Part shown: piece after piece, positions 61,438 through 64,000 of the stretch
How positions within the stretch are numbered: position 1 is the first letter of the stretch
How the letters are laid out: every line of letters begins with the position of its first letter
Assembly (NCBI GenBank): GCA_030698225.1
Contig: JAUYNR010000087.1
Coordinates: 1-64,000 of the forward strand
DNA length: 64,000 bases
Origin: Oxalobacteraceae bacterium
GTDB lineage: Bacteria > Pseudomonadota > Gammaproteobacteria > Burkholderiales > Burkholderiaceae_D
Reading direction: 5' to 3'
The notes under the pieces: generated by a model
Told to the model about the DNA's origin: nothing
What the model saw: the letters and a program-made list of their open reading frames with translations, nothing else
The model's database searches: none
Translations under genes and position numbers: made by a program

Positions 61438-62229
61438 ATGAATACATGGATGATGAATGGCGTTTTTGCCCTGTTTTTTTTCCTGGTAGCGACCGGCCTG
61501 TTTTTCTTTGTGGTAACAAGGGGCGCACTGCTGGTGCGCGGATTGTCATCGGGTTCAGGCAGTGAAAAGTCGCACGTGTATCCGATCTATTCGAACATGC
61601 GGCTGATCAAGCTGGTGGATTTTCAACCCATCATCTCCGCAATACTGCTGTTCCAATATCACGGCCTGGTTTCGAAGATTGTCTCCGGACTCGAGCGGTC
61701 CGACCTGAAGAACAAGAAAGTGCTGATCACCTCATGCGCATTCGGCAATGTGATTCCGAGAGTCGTTCAGGCAGCTCTCAATGCAGGCGCGGAGCGCGTC
61801 CTTATCGTCGATATCATTCACAATGAACTTGCGCATGCAAGGAGCAAGCTTGGCAATTTTTCCGGCAAGGTGGATTTCATCGAAGATAACGCCACGTCGA
61901 TGAAGCAGGAGGATGGCGTTGTCGACGCCAACGTCATATTCTTTCTGCTCCATGAACTGCCGCACCATCTGAAGGTGCAGGCGCTGAATGAGGCCGGACG
62001 CTTGCTGGCTCCGGGAGGAAAACTGTTTCTTGCGGAATTCCATCGACCGGAGCCGCGGGTGCTGCGCGCGCTGAGCTGGACCTACTTCAAGGTGTTCGAG
62101 CCGCTCGGTCTTACGCTCTGGAATACGCACGACCCGCTGATCTGTTTGGAAAACATCGGGGGATGGACGTGTGAGCGTACAACGTTCTTCTTCGGAAACT
62201 TCCAGATAATCACCGCAACAAAGCGATAG
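61438..62229 (+). CDS. SAM-dependent methyltransferase-fold protein, RquA-like
   Basis: The product is 263 aa from the ATG at 61438, preceded by GGGAAA. A single N-terminal membrane helix (GVFALFFFLVATGLFFFVVT) is followed by a class-I methyltransferase fold with VLITSCAFGNVIPRVVQAAL in the SAM-loop position, then VIFFLLHELPHHLKVQALNE and APGGKLFLAEFHRP. The FFLLHE and HRPEP...R..FEPLGLTLW pattern recalls RquA, which makes rhodoquinone from ubiquinone. The usual E/DxGxGxG loop is replaced by SCAFGN. Other quinone or lipid methyltransferases are possible. It is monocistronic. Confidence 0.6.
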   Translation: MNTWMMNGVFALFFFLVATGLFFFVVTRGALLVRGLSSGSGSEKSHVYPIYSNMRLIKLVDFQPIISAILLFQYHGLVSKIVSGLERSDLKNKKVLITSCAFGNVIPRVVQAALNAGAERVLIVDIIHNELAHARSKLGNFSGKVDFIEDNATSMKQEDGVVDANVIFFLLHELPHHLKVQALNEAGRLLAPGGKLFLAEFHRPEPRVLRALSWTYFKVFEPLGLTLWNTHDPLICLENIGGWTCERTTFFFGNFQIITATKR

Positions 62230-62230
62230 C

Positions 62231-62287
62231 CTCTGGCAGCGGACCCGGCCGCGGCCACTTGCGGTCGGGGCCGGGTCCGCTCCTGCG
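62231..62287. repeat. REPIN, variant 1b, diverged
   Basis: AGCGGACCCGGCCGCGGCC and GGTCGGGGCCGGGTCCGCTC form an inverted pair whose GTAG heads have decayed. It lies between the convergent methyltransferase and acr3 genes. Confidence 0.7.
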
Positions 62288-62296
62288 AACTTCCAT

Positions 62297-63373
62297 TTAG
62301 CGGTTCGCGCCGGCTTCGTACCAGGGTTTGCTCGCGTTTACCACCTTCACCACCAGCAGCATCACCGGCACTTCGATCAGCACGCCGACCACGGTCGCCA
62401 GCGCGGCGCCGGATTCGAAGCCGAACAGGCTGATCGCTGCCGCCACCGCCAGCTCGAAGAAATTGGAGGCGCCGATCAGCGCCGACGGGCAGGCCACCGA
62501 ATGCTTTTCCCCGACTTTGCGGTTGAGCCAGTAGGCCAGCGCCGAATTGAAGAAGACCTGGATCAGGATCGGCACCGCCAGCAGTGCAATCACCAGCGGC
62601 TGCTGCAGTATCGCGTCGCCCTGGAAGGCGAACAGCAGCACCAGAGTCAGCAGCAGCGCGGACACCGACCACGGCTGGATCTGGTGCAGCACCGCATCGA
62701 ACCTGGCTGTACCTTTGGCCAGCAGCGCGCGCCGGATCAGCTGGGCGATGATCACCGGCAGCACGATATACAGCACCACCGAGGTCAGCAGCGTGGCCCA
62801 CGGCACGATGATGCTGGATACGCCCAGCAGCAAAGCGACCAGCGGCGCGAACGCGAACACCATGATCAGGTCGTTGATCGCCACCTGCGACAGCGTGAAA
62901 TAGGGGTCGCCGCCGGTCAGACGGCTCCAGACGAACACCATCGCGGTGCAGGGCGCGGCCGCCAGCAGGATCAGGCCGGCGATGTAGGAGTCGATCTGCG
63001 CGCTGGGCAAATACGGTGCGAACCAGACCCGGATGAACAGCCAGCCCAGGAATGCCATCGAAAACGGCTTCACCGCCCAGTTGACGAACAGCGTGACGGC
63101 GATGCCCTTGCTGTGCTGGCGCACCTGATGCAATGCGCCGAAGTCGATCTTCAGCAGCATCGGGATGATCATCACCCAGATCAGCAGGCCGACCGGCAGG
63201 TTGACCTTGGCGACTTCCATCGCGCCGATCGCCTGGAACAGATTCGGCCAGCCCTGGCCGAGCGCGATTCCGGCCACGATGCACAGCGCGACCCAGGCCG
63301 TCAGGTAGCGCTCGAACAGATTCAGCGGCGCGCCGATTGCCTGTTTGAGGATGACTTCAGAGGGTGCAGACAT
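62297..63373 (-). CDS. acr3: Arsenite efflux transporter, ACR3 family
   Basis: The 358-aa protein has ten predicted membrane helices. Family features are the LPVGLLIWVMIIPMLLKIDF stretch, AAAPCTAMVFVWSRLTGGDP with the essential Cys, and QVFFNSALAYWLNR. It exports arsenite at the inner membrane. It lies 18 bp after arsC on the same strand, so reduced arsenate is passed on directly. No arsR is within the window. Confidence 0.95.
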   Translation of the reverse strand: MSAPSEVILKQAIGAPLNLFERYLTAWVALCIVAGIALGQGWPNLFQAIGAMEVAKVNLPVGLLIWVMIIPMLLKIDFGALHQVRQHSKGIAVTLFVNWAVKPFSMAFLGWLFIRVWFAPYLPSAQIDSYIAGLILLAAAPCTAMVFVWSRLTGGDPYFTLSQVAINDLIMVFAFAPLVALLLGVSSIIVPWATLLTSVVLYIVLPVIIAQLIRRALLAKGTARFDAVLHQIQPWSVSALLLTLVLLFAFQGDAILQQPLVIALLAVPILIQVFFNSALAYWLNRKVGEKHSVACPSALIGASNFFELAVAAAISLFGFESGAALATVVGVLIEVPVMLLVVKVVNASKPWYEAGANR

Positions 63374-63391
63374 GAATGCTCCGGTAAAAAA

Positions 63392-63889
63392 TTATTGGCT
63401 TTGGCCCATCGCGTGCAATTGCTTTTGCAGCGACAGCCGATCAAGCTTGTCCAGCGGCAGGCTCAGGAACAACTGGATACGGTTGATGATTTCGATATGG
63501 GTGCGTATGAAAGCCCTGCGTATGGTTTCGTCGTCGCCTTCCACATGCGAAGGGTCGGCGAATCCCCAGTGTGCGGTGACCGGTTGTCCGGGCCAGATCG
63601 GGCAGACTTCGCCGGCGGCCTGATCGCATACGGTGAAAATGAAATCCATCTTCGGCGCGCCGGACACGGCAAACTCGTCCCAGCTCTTGCTGCGCAAAGT
63701 GCTGACGTCATAGTGGTTGTGTTGCAACAATTCCAGTGTCAGCGGGTGCACGTCGCCGCGCGGGTGGCTGCCCGCGCTGTAGGCGCGAAAGCGTGCTGCG
63801 CCGAGATGTTTCAGCACGGCCTCGGCAATGATGCTGCGCGCCGAGTTGCCGGTGCACAGGAACAGTACGTTGTAAATCTTGTCGCTCAT
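63392..63889 (-). CDS. arsC: Arsenate reductase, LMW-phosphatase type
   Basis: The 165-aa product has the catalytic P-loop VLFLCTGNSARSIIAEAVL (CX5R) and the later FIFTVCDQAAGEVCPIWPG with the two further cysteines used for disulfide relay. The final GDDETIRRAFIRTHIEII segment is typical. It reduces arsenate to arsenite, using thioredoxin or glutaredoxin. The start overlaps the stop of the upstream gene (ATGA), so an ars operon is evident. Confidence 0.95.
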   Translation of the reverse strand: MSDKIYNVLFLCTGNSARSIIAEAVLKHLGAARFRAYSAGSHPRGDVHPLTLELLQHNHYDVSTLRSKSWDEFAVSGAPKMDFIFTVCDQAAGEVCPIWPGQPVTAHWGFADPSHVEGDDETIRRAFIRTHIEIINRIQLFLSLPLDKLDRLSLQKQLHAMGQSQ

Positions 63890-64000
63890 GCTGTCTTTCC
63901 TTTGGCAATGTCCGGAGATGATGTATACGGTGTATGTCCAAGTTCCAGCAGGCGCACCACGCCGACCGGTTCCTCGGCCAGCAGCGGCACCAGCGCGGTG
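63886..64000 (-). CDS. 3' end of an ars-operon gene (cut by window edge)
   Basis: An open frame enters from the window edge and stops at 63886 with TGA, overlapping the arsC start by ATGA. The 37 visible residues include LVPLLAEEPVGVVRLLELGH and end SSPDIAKGKTA. I do not recognise the family. An ArsR-type regulator or another ars accessory protein would fit the position. Confidence 0.6.
   Translation of the reverse strand, partial: TALVPLLAEEPVGVVRLLELGHTPYTSSPDIAKGKTA

Overview
The window reads as a chromosomal segment of a Gram-negative betaproteobacterium, most likely order Burkholderiales and perhaps Oxalobacteraceae. This is inferred from gene content and order (amgK-murU next to lptD-surA-pdxA-rsmA, pyrR-pyrB-pyrC', a BpH3/Bv3F-type H-NS, cphA'-cphA); no 16S or database search was available. 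Most of the DNA is GC-rich housekeeping sequence. An AT-rich O-antigen island lies at about 24.1-34.9 kb and is most extreme at 25.7-28.9 kb.

Layout. 0-0.1 kb: 5' end of an ISAzo13-type transposase gene. 0.1-8.4 kb: cell-wall recycling (murU, amgK), divergent from lptD-surA-pdxA-rsmA, then gloA. 8.7-14.5 kb: yqgE-ruvX-pyrR-pyrB-pyrC' (pyrC' has lost its metal ligands), plsC, apaH. 14.6-24.1 kb: dTDP-rhamnose genes rfbB, rfbA, rfbC and rfbD. Here rfbC and rfbD are split by about 5.8 kb of cargo: two MntA-HepT toxin-antitoxin modules, a DUF4143 ATPase, a YhcG (DUF1016) remnant, a phosphoribosyltransferase and two truncated copies of the rfbD 5' end. 24.2-38.3 kb: an O-antigen cluster with wzx, wzy, three glycosyltransferases, an L-QuiNAc/L-FucNAc gene trio, a QuiNAc-type reductase plus initiating phosphoglycosyltransferase, a WbpM/CapD-like dehydratase and wzz. 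38.6-42.1 kb: an H-NS-family gene, a third MntA-HepT pair, a phosphomannomutase/phosphoglucomutase and a RAYT (REP-associated tyrosine transposase). 42.1-44.1 kb: waaA and an Mn exporter. 44.2-52.3 kb: a cyanophycin locus (cphA', cphA, and a divergent ABC transporter plus DUF1854 protein). 52.5-62.2 kb: an APH-kinase fusion, PCuAC copper chaperone, DUF2789, cbpM-cbpA, a VIT transporter, a nitroreductase, a periplasmic-type DNA ligase, an MCP and an RquA-like methyltransferase. 62.3-64 kb: arsC-acr3 and the 3' end of an upstream gene.

The most striking layer is repetitive DNA. GTAG-headed REP sequences, mostly as inverted pairs (REPINs), occur throughout, and the window holds an intact RAYT gene flanked by them. 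The loop sequences between the arms sort the REPINs into local lineages. Members of one lineage sit on either side of accessory modules (the TA/ATPase cargo between rfbC and rfbD; the two cyanophycin synthetase genes), and some copies carry pieces of neighbouring genes (rfbD 5' end; 3' end of the phosphoglycosyltransferase gene). A second, unrelated family of about 58-bp AT-rich repeats (ends GGAGTAT / ATACTCC) occurs eight times between genes. I do not recognise it.
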